A stretch of DNA of 64,000 nt from NCBI RefSeq assembly GCF_001999245.1, contig NZ_CP019630.1, positions 4,989,001 to 5,053,000 of the forward strand, given 5' to 3'. This DNA is from Roseibium algicola (GTDB taxonomy: Bacteria > Pseudomonadota > Alphaproteobacteria > Rhizobiales > Stappiaceae). The notes under the pieces were generated by a model. It was given only the letters and a program-made list of their open reading frames with translations, did no database searches and had not been told where the DNA came from. This document shows positions 1 through 8,697 of the stretch, piece after piece (position 1 is the first letter of the stretch; each line of letters opens with the position of its first letter). The translations under genes were made by a program, and so were the position numbers.

Positions 1-92
1 CATACTCCATGCTAATCATGGGTATAAAACGTGGAGCGCCCGGCTTCGTTCCCCGAAATGGTCATGCTCCGTCATTTGTGATCGCGAAGATC

Positions 93-842
93 TCAGGAAA
101 GTGGGCCGTAAAAACCGTGTTTCAGGGCCCGGGCCCAACCCGGACGCCCGTTCTTTTCCGCCTCGGCGGAGGCTGTGTCCCAATCGTATGTCAGGATCTT
201 TTCCTGAAAGTTCCATGCTCCGTGATTGTTTGTCATCAGGGCATAGCGGGCATGCGGACTGCCGGCTTCCATGACATGCCGGTGCGGATGGTCGTCTTCG
301 TAGGACGGTAAGCCGACGCTGCCCGGATTGAGCAGGATCTGTCCGGTTTTCTGAAGACGGATGACCCTTGGAATGTGCGTGTGACCGCAGCAGATGACGG
401 GAGCGGTTTCGCCCTTCAACTCGTCCAGCAAGGTCTGTTCGTCCGGCAGGTGTCCCTTCGGCCCATCCACCTTTTCAGTCAGGTAGCGGTCATCGTTGTC
501 CGGGGTGCCGTGACACAGGAAAATCTCGTCCGTCAGGCGTATGGTCGGCTGGCTTGTTGCCAACCAGTCGCGGCTTGCCTGGGAAAGACGCTCTGCGGCA
601 AAGACGTCGGTCGGTCCCATTTTGTCGATCGGATCGTCCAGGACGACACGGTCGTGGTTGCCGCGAACGGTCGGCCAGGCAGTCTCACGCAGGATGGCAG
701 CAGTTTCCTCCGGCCAGAGCGGACCGGAAATGCAGTCACCCAGATTGACGACCAGGTCCGGTGCTTCCAGTTTCAGGTCTGCAAGCACGGCTTCAAGGGC
801 CAGGACATTGCCGTGAATGTCCGAGACGACGGCGATTTTCAT
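93..842 (-). CDS. Calcineurin-like metallophosphoesterase (YfcE-type)
   Basis: A 249-aa soluble metal-dependent phosphoesterase. All metal-site motifs of the family are visible: D-x-H at residues 8-10 (SDIHGN), GD at 35-36, GNHD at 61-64, a histidine at 111 and GHTH at 153-156. The length fits the small YfcE/MJ0936 phosphodiesterases rather than the larger Ser/Thr phosphatases. The physiological substrate cannot be read from sequence. The ATG lies 3 bases after the stop of the DUF4260 gene upstream, so the two are probably cotranscribed. The 92 bases beyond its stop, up to the window edge, show nothing I recognise. Confidence 0.85.
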   Translation of the reverse strand: MKIAVVSDIHGNVLALEAVLADLKLEAPDLVVNLGDCISGPLWPEETAAILRETAWPTVRGNHDRVVLDDPIDKMGPTDVFAAERLSQASRDWLATSQPTIRLTDEIFLCHGTPDNDDRYLTEKVDGPKGHLPDEQTLLDELKGETAPVICCGHTHIPRVIRLQKTGQILLNPGSVGLPSYEDDHPHRHVMEAGSPHARYALMTNNHGAWNFQEKILTYDWDTASAEAEKNGRPGWARALKHGFYGPLS

Positions 843-845
843 GAT

Positions 846-1247
846 TCAGCTATCCTGACGGCCGATCCGGCCAAGGTGAGTGATCTTGAACCCTTCAGGG
901 CTCTTCAGGCCGTAGCCCAGAACCCGGTCGAACGCAATGTGGGCGGTCCAGATGATCGCGATCGGAGCAAAATCCCAGAAGGCGTAGGGATCCAGATCAT
1001 AATCCGTGAGCAGGACGCCAAGCCCCATCAGGAGGGCCGGGCCGATGTAGGTGTGAAAGAAATTGTAGATCAGGGCGCCAACGCGTGGATTGGCAAAATA
1101 GCCCAGCATCGACAGATCCGGCACCATGAAAAGGATGACAAACGTCAGCCACGGCGCCCCTGTCCAGAAATAGAGGACCAATGAAGCAATCAGGATGAAA
1201 AGCGCTTCGATGCGCTGCCAGGCAACAAGGGATTTTTCGCCGGACAT
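846..1247 (-). CDS. DUF4260 family small membrane protein
   Basis: A 133-aa integral membrane protein that I recognise as DUF4260, of unknown function. It has about four hydrophobic stretches (residues ~10-30, 33-50, 58-80, 88-105) and the family-like strings FMVPDLSMLGY, YNFFHTYIGP and AHIAFDRVLGYGLK. An in-frame TTG lies six codons upstream, but the ATG used here has a GGGAG ribosome site at good spacing. It directly precedes the phosphoesterase (3-base gap), which suggests cotranscription but says little about its job. Confidence 0.8.
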   Translation of the reverse strand: MSGEKSLVAWQRIEALFILIASLVLYFWTGAPWLTFVILFMVPDLSMLGYFANPRVGALIYNFFHTYIGPALLMGLGVLLTDYDLDPYAFWDFAPIAIIWTAHIAFDRVLGYGLKSPEGFKITHLGRIGRQDS

Positions 1248-1321
1248 GTGCAATCTCCCGACCAAAGAGGAAAGGGAGGCGAATACCTCCGGTCCTCGCT
1301 GCCTTCGTTTTATCTTCCGGG

Positions 1322-1447
1322 GTCATCCCGGCCAAACGAAGTGCGAGCCGGGATCGGAGAGCCACAGGTTTTGCCGTGGCTCTCCCAATGTTGGTTCTGT
1401 CTTGGGTCTCCGATCCCGGATCTTCGCTTCGCTGCGTCCGGGATGAC
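1322..1447. repeat. Imperfect palindromic intergenic repeat (GTCATCCCGG type)
   Basis: The arms 1322-1361 and 1407-1447 are inverted copies: both begin with GTCATCCCGG, diverge over about 15 bases, then share CCGGGATCGGAGA. A second inverted pair, GAGCCAC/GTGGCTC, sits inside around 1359-1383. The whole would fold into one long hairpin of about 126 nt. It lies just after the purB stop and upstream of the DUF4260 gene. It resembles the dispersed palindromes common in alphaproteobacterial intergenic DNA; copy number in this genome is unknown to me. Confidence 0.8.
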
Positions 1448-1472
1448 GAACCCACCGCGTTTCAGGGAAGCC

Positions 1473-2801
1473 TTACGCTTCGCCGAACACCCGTTCGAAG
1501 ATCACATCGACATTCTTGGTGTGGTAGCCGAGGTCGAAGCGGTCGCGGATTTCTTCTTCGGACAGATATTTGCGCACATCCGCGTCGTTCAGAAGTTCAG
1601 TGAGGAAGTCGACCGAGGCGGCCCCTGCCACCTGGTAGCTGTCCCACACCTTCATGGCGTTGCGCTGGACCAGACGGTATGCGTCCTCGCGCGACGAACC
1701 AGCCTGGGTGAGAGCGAGCAGGATACGCTGGGAATGCACGAGGCCACCGAGACGGTCCATGTTGCCGATCATGCGCTCCGGATAGACCAGCAGCTTGTCG
1801 ATGACGCCGGTCAGGCGGGCCAGAGCGAAATCCAGGGTGATGGTCGCGTCCGGGCCGATCATGCGCTCGACGGACGAATGCGAAATGTCGCGCTCGTGCC
1901 AGAGAGCCACGTTTTCCATTGCGGGAATGGAGAAGCCGCGGACGATACGGGCAAGACCGGTCAGGTTCTCGGTCAGGACGGGGTTGCGCTTGTGCGGCAT
2001 TGCCGACGAGCCCTTCTGGCCCTTGGAGAAGAATTCTTCGGCTTCCAGAACCTCGGTGCGCTGCAGGTGGCGGACTTCCGTTGCCACGCGCTCGATGGAG
2101 GAGGCGATCACGCCGAGGGTCGCGAAATACATCGCGTGACGGTCACGCGGGATCACCTGGGTGGAGACCGGTTCGGCCTGAAGGCCCATGGCCTTGGCGA
2201 CGTGTTCTTCCACGGCCGGATCGATGTTTGCAAAGGTGCCGACCGCACCGGAAATGGCGCAGGTGGCGATTTCCTCACGAGCCGCCAGCAGGCGCTTCTT
2301 GCAGCGGTCGAACTCGGCATAGGCTTCGGCCATCTTCAGGCCAAAGGTTACCGGTTCGGCATGGATGCCGTGGGAGCGGCCGATGCAGACGGTGTCCTTG
2401 TGTTCCATTGCCCGGCGCTTGATCGCGGCAAGTAGGGCGTCCATGTCGGCCAGCAGCATGTCGGTTGCCTTGACCAGCTGGACGTTGAAGCAGGTGTCGA
2501 GCACATCGGACGAGGTCATGCCCTGGTGCACGAAACGGGCATCCGGGCCAACGATTTCCGCCAGATGAGTCAGGAAGGCGATGACGTCGTGTTTGGTCTC
2601 GCGCTCGATCTCGTCGATGCGGTCGATGTCGAACGTGGCGCTGCCACCCTTTTCCCAAATGGTCTTGGCCGCTTCTTTCGGAATGACCCCGAGCTCGGCC
2701 AGTGCGTCGCAGGCATGGGCCTCGATCTCGAACCAGATGCGGAACTTCGATTCCGGCGACCAGATGGCAACCATGTCGGGACGGGAATAGCGCGGGATCA
2801 T
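1473..2801 (-). CDS. purB: Adenylosuccinate lyase
   Basis: A 442-aa enzyme of the fumarase/aspartase superfamily. It catalyses two fumarate-releasing steps of purine synthesis: SAICAR to AICAR and adenylosuccinate to AMP. The superfamily signature GSSAMPHKRNP is seen near residues 264-274, together with TSSDVLDTC and the GRSHGIHAEP histidine segment. The start MIPRYSRPDMVAIW is the canonical N-terminus of alphaproteobacterial PurB; the open frame continues 55 codons upstream without family-like sequence. It stands alone, with the Nudix gene divergent from it and a palindromic repeat just past its stop. Confidence 0.97.
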   Translation of the reverse strand: MIPRYSRPDMVAIWSPESKFRIWFEIEAHACDALAELGVIPKEAAKTIWEKGGSATFDIDRIDEIERETKHDVIAFLTHLAEIVGPDARFVHQGMTSSDVLDTCFNVQLVKATDMLLADMDALLAAIKRRAMEHKDTVCIGRSHGIHAEPVTFGLKMAEAYAEFDRCKKRLLAAREEIATCAISGAVGTFANIDPAVEEHVAKAMGLQAEPVSTQVIPRDRHAMYFATLGVIASSIERVATEVRHLQRTEVLEAEEFFSKGQKGSSAMPHKRNPVLTENLTGLARIVRGFSIPAMENVALWHERDISHSSVERMIGPDATITLDFALARLTGVIDKLLVYPERMIGNMDRLGGLVHSQRILLALTQAGSSREDAYRLVQRNAMKVWDSYQVAGAASVDFLTELLNDADVRKYLSEEEIRDRFDLGYHTKNVDVIFERVFGEA

Positions 2802-2959
2802 CGGCGAATGGACCTCGTATGTGGAAAATCTGGCTGCGGAATAGCAGAGGGGCGCTGCCCCTTCAATGCGGAGACGCGGTTTTTGCTTGCAGCAAAGTGC
2901 CCGAATGTGAATTTTACGGTGCACACGAGCGCGATGCGACTGTCTTTGAGGAGACACGG

Positions 2960-3442
2960 ATGACAATCTGGCGGCCGGCTAACACGATTGCGGTCAAGGC
3001 TCTTGCCCTGATCTGGCAGGATGACGCGCTGCTTCTGTCAGACGTGCGGAACGATACGGGACGTATCACCGGCATGCGGCCGCTCGGCGGCACCGTGGAG
3101 TTTGGCGAGCCCTGGCGCGATACGCTCCAGCGCGAGTTCCTGGAAGAACTGGGAGCAAGGATCACTCTGCTCGACGAGTATATCGTCATGGAGAACATCT
3201 ACGATCATCATGGCGTCGCAGGCCACGAGATCGTTTTTCTGTGCCACGCCCATTTTACCGACAACAGCTACTACCGGACCGATACCATCGTTTACGAGGT
3301 GAACGATGACACGGTCGGGACGGCACGCTGGATCACGCTTGACGAACTGGCCGCCAAGGGGCTTGAGCTCTACCCCTCCGGTTTGAAGGACAAGCTGCCA
3401 GGGCAGGCGGGGAAACCCGCGCCGGGCCGCCGTTTCAGCTAG
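2960..3442 (+). CDS. Nudix hydrolase
   Basis: A 160-aa Nudix-fold pyrophosphohydrolase. The Nudix box is complete: G44-x5-E50-x7-R58E59-F-L-E62E63-L-G65, carrying the metal-binding glutamates. The substrate cannot be read from sequence; the short single-domain form is typical of ADP-ribose/NDP-sugar or mutator-like members. The ATG at 2960 follows a GAGGAG ribosome site at 2948-2953. The open frame extends further upstream into the purB promoter region but without Nudix-like sequence. Divergent from purB with a 158-bp shared intergenic. Confidence 0.92.
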   Translation: MTIWRPANTIAVKALALIWQDDALLLSDVRNDTGRITGMRPLGGTVEFGEPWRDTLQREFLEELGARITLLDEYIVMENIYDHHGVAGHEIVFLCHAHFTDNSYYRTDTIVYEVNDDTVGTARWITLDELAAKGLELYPSGLKDKLPGQAGKPAPGRRFS

Positions 3443-3460
3443 GCTGGATCCTGAAAGGCC

Positions 3461-5047
3461 TCACGTGCCGTCGCCGTATTCCATCCGCTCGTCAGCCTTT
3501 TCCTCGGCCATGTAGAGATCGAACTTGTCCTGGCGAAGGCGCAGACGCACCGCCAGGATGTAGACCGCGACTGCCAGAGCAGAAACCACGGCGATATCCG
3601 GCCCGACCGGCAGGTAGCCCGCGCCGCCGCCGAAGGAACCAAGCCAGGAAATGAGCACAAGTCCTGCAAGATAGGGAGCAAGCCAGGCCGCCTCGCGCCA
3701 GTCCAGGCTGTCGAAGCCGCCTCTGCTGTTGCGGTAGATCATCAGCAGGAAACCGATGACCAGGCAGACGCCCAGATGCAGCATGGTGTCCCAGCCGCTC
3801 CAGTAGATGATCAGGCTGGCGACGACGAAGGCAAGACACCCGGTGACAGGAGCGGCCGGCAGCACGAAGGCTCGCGGGGCGTCGGCCATCAGCTGGCGGA
3901 AGGCCAGCACGGCGACAGGGCCGACGACGAAAGACAACACGATGGAGGACGTGTTGAGGGCGAGCACTTCGTTGAATGGCAGAATAAAGAAGAACAGAGC
4001 CGAGACAACGAAGTTGATCAGCAAAGCGAACAGCGGCACGCCACGCGCCGAAAGGGTTTCCATGAACTTCGGAAAGAGACCGTTCTGGGCCATGGCAAGG
4101 CCGAGGCGGGCATTCGAGCCGACGGAAACAAGCGCCGAGGCAAAGCTGGAGATGCGCGCACTGCTGTCCAGAATGCTGACGATCCAGAGCGCGCCGACGG
4201 CGGTTGCAAGGGCCGCCATGGGGCCCAGCTCACCCGGGAAGCTGAGCGCCGCCCAGCCCTGCTTGAGCTGTGACTGATCAAGGGCGCCAAGAAAGGCGAG
4301 CTGCAGCCCGCCGTAGATCAGCAGGCAGACGACCAGGCTGATCACCAGCGCCAGCGGCACGTTCACCTTCGGATTGCGGGCTTCCCCGGCCATGTCGATC
4401 ACGTGGCGGAACCCGATCAGGGCGAAGATCACGCCGCCGGTTGAGATCGCCGACAGGATGCCCTTCAGTCCCTCGGGGGCAAAGCCGCCGTATTCGCTGA
4501 AATTGGCGTATCGGAACTCGGATGTGAGGATAACGGCGGCCAGTCCGGCCGGGACAAGGATCTTGACCCAGGTGAGCGCCGTGTTGAGACGGGCAAAGAA
4601 GCGGACGCCAAAGGCATTGAGTACCGTGAAGACCGCCAGCAGGACGCAGGCAACCGCCAGACCGGCAGGGCTGAGCAGTCCGTCTGACCCGTAAAGCCAG
4701 GGGGCAAGGCTCTTCGAGTAGCGCAGTACTGCCTCCACCTCGATGGTGGCGGTGGTGTTGTAGCCAACCCAGGCCGTCCAGCCCATTGTCATGGAGACGA
4801 CCGACCCGTGGGAGAAATGCGGCACACGGCCAATGCCGCCTGCAACCGGCAGGATCGCCGCGATCTCGGCGAAGGTCGCGGCAAGAAGCAGCATCGCGAA
4901 GCCGCCAATCATCCAGGCGATGAGTGATGACGGCCCGGCAGCTTGCGCAGCCATCAAGGGCGCGAACAGCCAGCCAGATCCGAGAATTCCGCTGATTGCC
5001 ACAAAGGTGAGGCTCAGCAGACCGATACTGCGTTGCATATGCGCCAA
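3461..5047 (-). CDS. APC superfamily amino acid permease
   Basis: A 528-aa polytopic membrane protein with about 12 hydrophobic segments. The N-terminal helix SLTFVAISGILGSGWLF is the APC (amino acid-polyamine-organocation) substrate-site glycine motif, and PVAGGIGRVPHF follows in helix 2. It probably imports an amino acid by cation symport or antiport; the substrate is not evident. The C-terminus ends in a charged cytosolic tail (DLYMAEEKADERMEYGDG). The TTG at 5047 has a GGGGGA ribosome site 6 bases upstream; an ATG three codons inside (5038) is the alternative. It is convergent with the Nudix gene. Confidence 0.88.
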   Translation of the reverse strand: MAHMQRSIGLLSLTFVAISGILGSGWLFAPLMAAQAAGPSSLIAWMIGGFAMLLLAATFAEIAAILPVAGGIGRVPHFSHGSVVSMTMGWTAWVGYNTTATIEVEAVLRYSKSLAPWLYGSDGLLSPAGLAVACVLLAVFTVLNAFGVRFFARLNTALTWVKILVPAGLAAVILTSEFRYANFSEYGGFAPEGLKGILSAISTGGVIFALIGFRHVIDMAGEARNPKVNVPLALVISLVVCLLIYGGLQLAFLGALDQSQLKQGWAALSFPGELGPMAALATAVGALWIVSILDSSARISSFASALVSVGSNARLGLAMAQNGLFPKFMETLSARGVPLFALLINFVVSALFFFILPFNEVLALNTSSIVLSFVVGPVAVLAFRQLMADAPRAFVLPAAPVTGCLAFVVASLIIYWSGWDTMLHLGVCLVIGFLLMIYRNSRGGFDSLDWREAAWLAPYLAGLVLISWLGSFGGGAGYLPVGPDIAVVSALAVAVYILAVRLRLRQDKFDLYMAEEKADERMEYGDGT

Positions 5048-5166
5048 GACGATTCCCCCAGTCTTTAACGGGGAGAGCTTAACCGAGGGAATGTCTCGAC
5101 GGAAAGACGCGTTGCGGAAGTAATTGCTTCGCGACCGGAAGTCGTGGGTGAAAACGGTACCTGTAG

Positions 5167-5349
5167 CCCATCTTTCGAGACGGACCTGACGGTCCTCCTC
5201 TAGATGAGGACGTGCTTGTTGGAGGTCTGAAGTGAAAGTACTTTCAGAGCTTCAGAGCTTCAGAGCTTCAGAGCTTCAGAGCTTCAGAGCTTCAGAGCTT
5301 CCCACCACCTCATCCTGAGGAAGCGCGAAGCGCTGTCTCGAAGGATGGG
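5167..5349. repeat. Palindromic repeat element A with 8-bp tandem repeat in its loop
   Basis: The left arm begins CCCATCTTTCGAGACGGACC at 5167; the right arm, from CCTCATCCTGAGG at 5308, ends TCGAAGGATGGG at 5349 and is its inverted copy. The left arm has an internal hairpin (GGACC/GGTCC), and the right arm has a matching one (GCGCGAAGCGC). The loop holds a perfect array of the octamer TTCAGAGC, seven copies plus two bases, at 5243-5300. A sister element, in the same orientation, lies at 5713-5879 on the other side of the GIY-YIG gene. The rest of the 5048-5357 gap has nothing else I recognise. Confidence 0.85.
5243..5300. repeat. Octamer tandem repeat (TTCAGAGC)x7
   Basis: Seven exact, uninterrupted copies of TTCAGAGC followed by TT. 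There are no spacers, so this is not a CRISPR. It lies in the loop of palindromic element A and is likely length-variable between strains by slippage. Confidence 0.95.
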
Positions 5350-5357
5350 CCACTTGC

Positions 5358-5657
5358 TCAATTTTTTGATGCGGTTTCACCCCGTTTAGACAGCGCGGGA
5401 AGCAGGTCGAACTCACCTTTGATCAAGGCTTCTTTCTTTTCACGCCGCCATCCTTTTACCTGGCGTTCGCAGGCAATCGCGTCGGTGAGCTGCTCGAACT
5501 CGCAATTGAACACCAGTTCAACCGGTCGGTAGCGCGCTGTGTAGCCGTCGTACGTGCCTTGCTGATGTTCACTAATTCGGCTCGCGAGATCCTTTCGCGT
5601 GACGCCTGTGTAATAGCTGCCGTTCGAACATCTGAGGATATAGAAAGTAACCTTCAT
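5358..5657 (-). CDS. Small GIY-YIG nuclease domain protein
   Basis: A 99-aa single-domain GIY-YIG protein of the YhbQ/UPF0213-like class. The motif halves appear as FYI (residues 5-7) and YTG (16-18). Conserved basic residues follow (R21, R27), and the family glutamate that binds metal is E64 in the IACERQVKGW segment. These domains cleave DNA in homing endonucleases and UvrC; the role of the free-standing short forms is not established. The gene is bracketed by two copies of the same palindromic repeat element (5167-5349 and 5713-5879), with its stop 8 bases from copy A. Confidence 0.88.
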   Translation of the reverse strand: MKVTFYILRCSNGSYYTGVTRKDLASRISEHQQGTYDGYTARYRPVELVFNCEFEQLTDAIACERQVKGWRREKKEALIKGEFDLLPALSKRGETASKN

Positions 5658-5712
5658 CGATGCTGGATATCATGGCTTGGACAAATAATGGACGGGCCGG
5701 TTGGGGGTGTGG

Positions 5713-5879
5713 CCCATCTTTCGAGACGGACCTGGCGGTCCTCCTCAGGATGAGGGTGTTTGTGTGGGATGTCTGAGGTGCAAGATGCCTCCCAGCCTCC
5801 CAGCCTCCCAGCCTCCCAGCCTTGATGCCTCCCTCCACCTCATCCTGAGGAAGGCCAAAGGCCTGTCTCGAGGGATGGG
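5713..5879. repeat. Palindromic repeat element B with 8-bp tandem repeat in its loop
   Basis: The left arm CCCATCTTTCGAGACGGACC from 5713 runs to CTCAGGATGAGG; the right arm from CCTCATCCTGAGG ends at TCGAGGGATGGG (5879). The arms are inverted copies of each other and closely match element A. The loop carries about 4.4 copies of the octamer CCTCCCAG (5788-5822), a different sequence but the same unit length as in element A. The remaining DNA up to 5985 shows no gene. Confidence 0.85.
5788..5822. repeat. Octamer tandem repeat (CCTCCCAG)x4.4
   Basis: Four exact copies of CCTCCCAG plus CCT, in the loop of palindromic element B. Confidence 0.93.
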
Positions 5880-5985
5880 CCGCTTGCTCAGCCTGTGGCG
5901 GCGTTTCCTCTATAAAAACGGTTGCCTTAGGGGTGCCTAGTCCACGACGTATGACCCGGGCACTCGATAAGAGCTAGCGCCGCCT

Positions 5986-6657
5986 TCAAGCCTCTTCCGC
6001 GGCCTTGCGGATCGCGGAGATATTACCGGCATAGCTTTCCACCGTGCCGCCCTTGAAGACTGCGGACCCTGCCACCAGCACATTGGCACCAGCCGCTGCA
6101 ACGAGGGGGGCGGTTTCGGGGGTGACGCCGCCGTCGATTTCCAGATCAATCGGTCGATCGCCGATCATCTGGCGGATGCGGCGGGTCTTTTCGACCTGAG
6201 ACTGGATGAATTTCTGACCGCCGAAACCCGGGTTGACCGTCATCACCAGAATGAGGTCCAACCGGTCGAGAACATATTCAATGACGCTTTCCGGGGTCGA
6301 CGGGTTCAGCGAGACACCGGCCTTCTTGCCCAGATTGCGGATTGCCTGCAGAGACCGGTCGAGATGCGGGCCGGCCTCGGCATGAACCGTGATGATGTCG
6401 GATCCTGCCTTTGCAAAGGCTTCCAGGTAGGGATCGCAGGGAGCGATCATCAGGTGGGTGTCGAAGATCTTGTCCGTGTGCGGGCGCAGCTTGGCGATGA
6501 CATCCGGGCCGAAGGTGATGTTCGGCACGAAGTGGCCGTCCATGACGTCGAGATGGATCCAGTCGGCTCCCGCTTCCACCACGTCGCGGACTTCCTGGCC
6601 GAGTTTGGAAAAATCGGAGGCGAGGATGGAGGGGGCAATCTTGATGTCGCGCGGCAT
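5986..6657 (-). CDS. rpe: Ribulose-phosphate 3-epimerase
   Basis: A 223-aa TIM-barrel enzyme interconverting D-ribulose 5-phosphate and D-xylulose 5-phosphate in the pentose phosphate pathway. Family signatures are intact: APSILASDF near residues 8-16, the metal-site [12 protein letters not shown] at 35-46, [10 protein letters not shown], and EIDGGV with the second catalytic aspartate. Length and ATG start are standard. It is transcribed alone, with 121 bp separating it from the DUF2259 gene upstream. Confidence 0.97.
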   Translation of the reverse strand: MPRDIKIAPSILASDFSKLGQEVRDVVEAGADWIHLDVMDGHFVPNITFGPDVIAKLRPHTDKIFDTHLMIAPCDPYLEAFAKAGSDIITVHAEAGPHLDRSLQAIRNLGKKAGVSLNPSTPESVIEYVLDRLDLILVMTVNPGFGGQKFIQSQVEKTRRIRQMIGDRPIDLEIDGGVTPETAPLVAAAGANVLVAGSAVFKGGTVESYAGNISAIRKAAEEA

Positions 6658-6778
6658 GGCAAACTCCCGGACAGGCCAGACGGGCCGTTATCGTCCCGTT
6701 TTCTGATGTTGCCGCCGCGCTAGCACTTCTGATGCGACTGGGCAAGATACCCGAGCCGGCCTCAATCGGTTTAGAAGC

Positions 6779-7561
6779 TCAAAGACGTCCCGTTATCGCC
6801 AGATATCTGCGGTCCGGTCCTTCGAAGCCGAGGCTGTCCATCTGGATCAGCACGGCAAAGACGGGCGGAGCTTCATCGGGGAAATGGGTGACGATGCGCT
6901 CGATCCGGTAAGCCAGCGGGCAACGGCGGCTTTCAGGCACGCTGTTGTCCTCGTTGAGGATGCGGGTGACACCATTGTGGACCATTGTCAGGCGGAACCC
7001 CTTGGTCTCGGCGCCGTAGCTCTGGCACTGGGCATTCGGCAGAGAGTATTCCGACAGGGTGAGGTCTATTGGATCGTCACCGGACAGGAAAGTGACGCGC
7101 GGGGCAACCAGCATCTTGTGGGGATCGGATGTCAATTCGGTGCGTGGATTGAAACCGACCGTCTGGCCTTTACCGGCAATGGCCTTGTCCTGGAGCAGCG
7201 GCTGGGCGGCAAGACGGTTCTCCGCCCTGGTCTCCGACAGGGCGTTGTCGGCTGCATCGCCCGGACCCGGGTCGACATCCTTGCGCAGGCGGAAGGGAGA
7301 CGGCGGCACCCAGGTATCGCCGATCACGTCGACAACGAAGATCTCAGAATAGGGGAAGCCGGATCCGTCCTGGACACCGAACTGCTCAAAGGCGAAGAAA
7401 TCGCCGTTCCTGGAAAAGCCGAGAAGCTGAAGCTCTGCGGTGTCTCCAGCCATTGCAGCCGGGACGAGGCTCGCGCCGGCAAGCAGGAGCGTTGCGGCAC
7501 ACAGAAGACTGCGGCCCGCCGATGAGCACAGGGATTTGACGGTGGATGGCAGAACGGACAC
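6779..7561 (-). CDS. DUF2259 secreted protein
   Basis: A 260-aa exported protein that I recognise as DUF2259 (predicted secreted, function unknown). A cleavable signal peptide is visible (LLCAATLLLAGASLVPAAMAG, cut after AMA), followed by family strings such as ELQLLGFSRNGDFFAFEQFG and SGFPYSEIFVVD. The GTG at 7561 is chosen because GAGGAA lies 6 bases upstream; the open frame extends 17 codons further with no signal-like sequence. The mature part is soluble and beta-rich in appearance, with two cysteines in the C-terminal half that could form a disulfide. Confidence 0.85.
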   Translation of the reverse strand: MSVLPSTVKSLCSSAGRSLLCAATLLLAGASLVPAAMAGDTAELQLLGFSRNGDFFAFEQFGVQDGSGFPYSEIFVVDVIGDTWVPPSPFRLRKDVDPGPGDAADNALSETRAENRLAAQPLLQDKAIAGKGQTVGFNPRTELTSDPHKMLVAPRVTFLSGDDPIDLTLSEYSLPNAQCQSYGAETKGFRLTMVHNGVTRILNEDNSVPESRRCPLAYRIERIVTHFPDEAPPVFAVLIQMDSLGFEGPDRRYLAITGRL

Positions 7562-7630
7562 GGCACTTTCCTCACGCGAAGTGTTTGACCTGGCTAGTGG
7601 TAAGCCTAGCACGTTCGCCTGTCAGGTGTG

Positions 7631-8596
7631 CTACGTCACAGTTTTGACGTTCAGACGGCAGAACACCCGCACAAACGGTTTCAGGAACAGGGGCAGGATG
7701 TAGATCGGAAACTGGCCGACAGCGAACCAGAGCCAGGTGAATTCCGGCAGGGTGCCACCGAAGGCGGCGACCATCAGTCCCATGTTTCTGGTGCCACAGG
7801 TATGGGCGATCGCATAGGCGTCTTCTCGGCTCGCCGGTGAGAACAGCAGCAGGCTGAGCGCAATCTGTACCAGTGCGAGGCAGAAGGTGATGGCGGTAAG
7901 GCCCAGCGTGAACAGTGGTTTTGCGGCAAAGCTCGCGGCGACACCATCCATGGCAGCTATGGCAAAGACCAGCAGCAGCAGCACATTGAGACCGCTGATG
8001 TGGTGGGAGGAGCGAGCCAGGCGCTCTTCACCGGCCAGTTTGCGAAAGGCGACCGAGACCGCAAAAGCGCCTGTGAGCAGCAAGGAGAGCTGGATGGCTA
8101 GCCCTCCGACGCTGAGAGGCAGGGCGGGCCCGAGCATCAACTCGCCGATGAAGGGGGCCGTCAGCGGGGTGATGATCAGAGCGGCAACAGAAAGCGCGAG
8201 ACTGAGGGTGCCATCAAGGCCGAGCAAATAGATGAAGGCAGGAGCCGCCATCACCGGGGGAGCGGCGGTTGCGATGAAAAGGGCCAGCATCACATCGGGG
8301 CCAAGAGCCTTCAGGCCGGAGAGGTCGATCAGCAGCCACGTCAGCAGGGGCGCGCCGAGCATCATCCACAGGAGGGCGGCAATCAGAAGCGTGGGGCGAC
8401 GCAGGCGCATGCGGATCGCGAAGGTGTCGACCCGCAGAAAAGCCAGGGTCAACAGGCTGAAGACGGCAACGGTCAGGTAGGGCCGCAGATAGGCGGACAG
8501 CGCCGGCAAGGCCATGCCGATGAAGATACTCACAGCAAGGGCGGCCGTTCCGTTGCGCCCGATCCATGCCAAGCCTGCACCACACCATCGAATCAT
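7631..8596 (-). CDS. Bile acid:sodium symporter-like (BASS) transporter
   Basis: A 321-aa integral membrane protein with about nine to ten helices that matches the BASS / SBF-like fold. The second half contains the conserved crossing-region segment HTCGTRNMGLMVAAFG, typical of the discontinuous helix that binds sodium in this family. The substrate is not bile acid in bacteria of this kind; organic anions or keto-acids are more likely, but this is inference. ATG start with AAGGA upstream. It is divergent from the D-amino-acid dehydrogenase-like gene with about 100 bp between. Confidence 0.78.
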   Translation of the reverse strand: MIRWCGAGLAWIGRNGTAALAVSIFIGMALPALSAYLRPYLTVAVFSLLTLAFLRVDTFAIRMRLRRPTLLIAALLWMMLGAPLLTWLLIDLSGLKALGPDVMLALFIATAAPPVMAAPAFIYLLGLDGTLSLALSVAALIITPLTAPFIGELMLGPALPLSVGGLAIQLSLLLTGAFAVSVAFRKLAGEERLARSSHHISGLNVLLLLVFAIAAMDGVAASFAAKPLFTLGLTAITFCLALVQIALSLLLFSPASREDAYAIAHTCGTRNMGLMVAAFGGTLPEFTWLWFAVGQFPIYILPLFLKPFVRVFCRLNVKTVT

Positions 8597-8697
8597 CTTA
8601 AGTTGTCCTTTGAACCGCGAGTTGTGGCAGGCACTTCCGCGCCTCTTAAAGGATCCGGACCTCGGACGCCAGTATTAGGGCACCGTCCGGAACAGGC

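Noticed and set aside
2802..2966. 55-codon in-frame N-terminal extension of purB
   Set aside because: The sequence is not PurB-like, and the internal MIPRYSRPDMVAIW is the canonical family start.
5243..5300. Octamer array considered as a CRISPR
   Set aside because: Units are 8 bp with no spacers and there are no cas genes; it is a simple tandem repeat in a palindrome loop.
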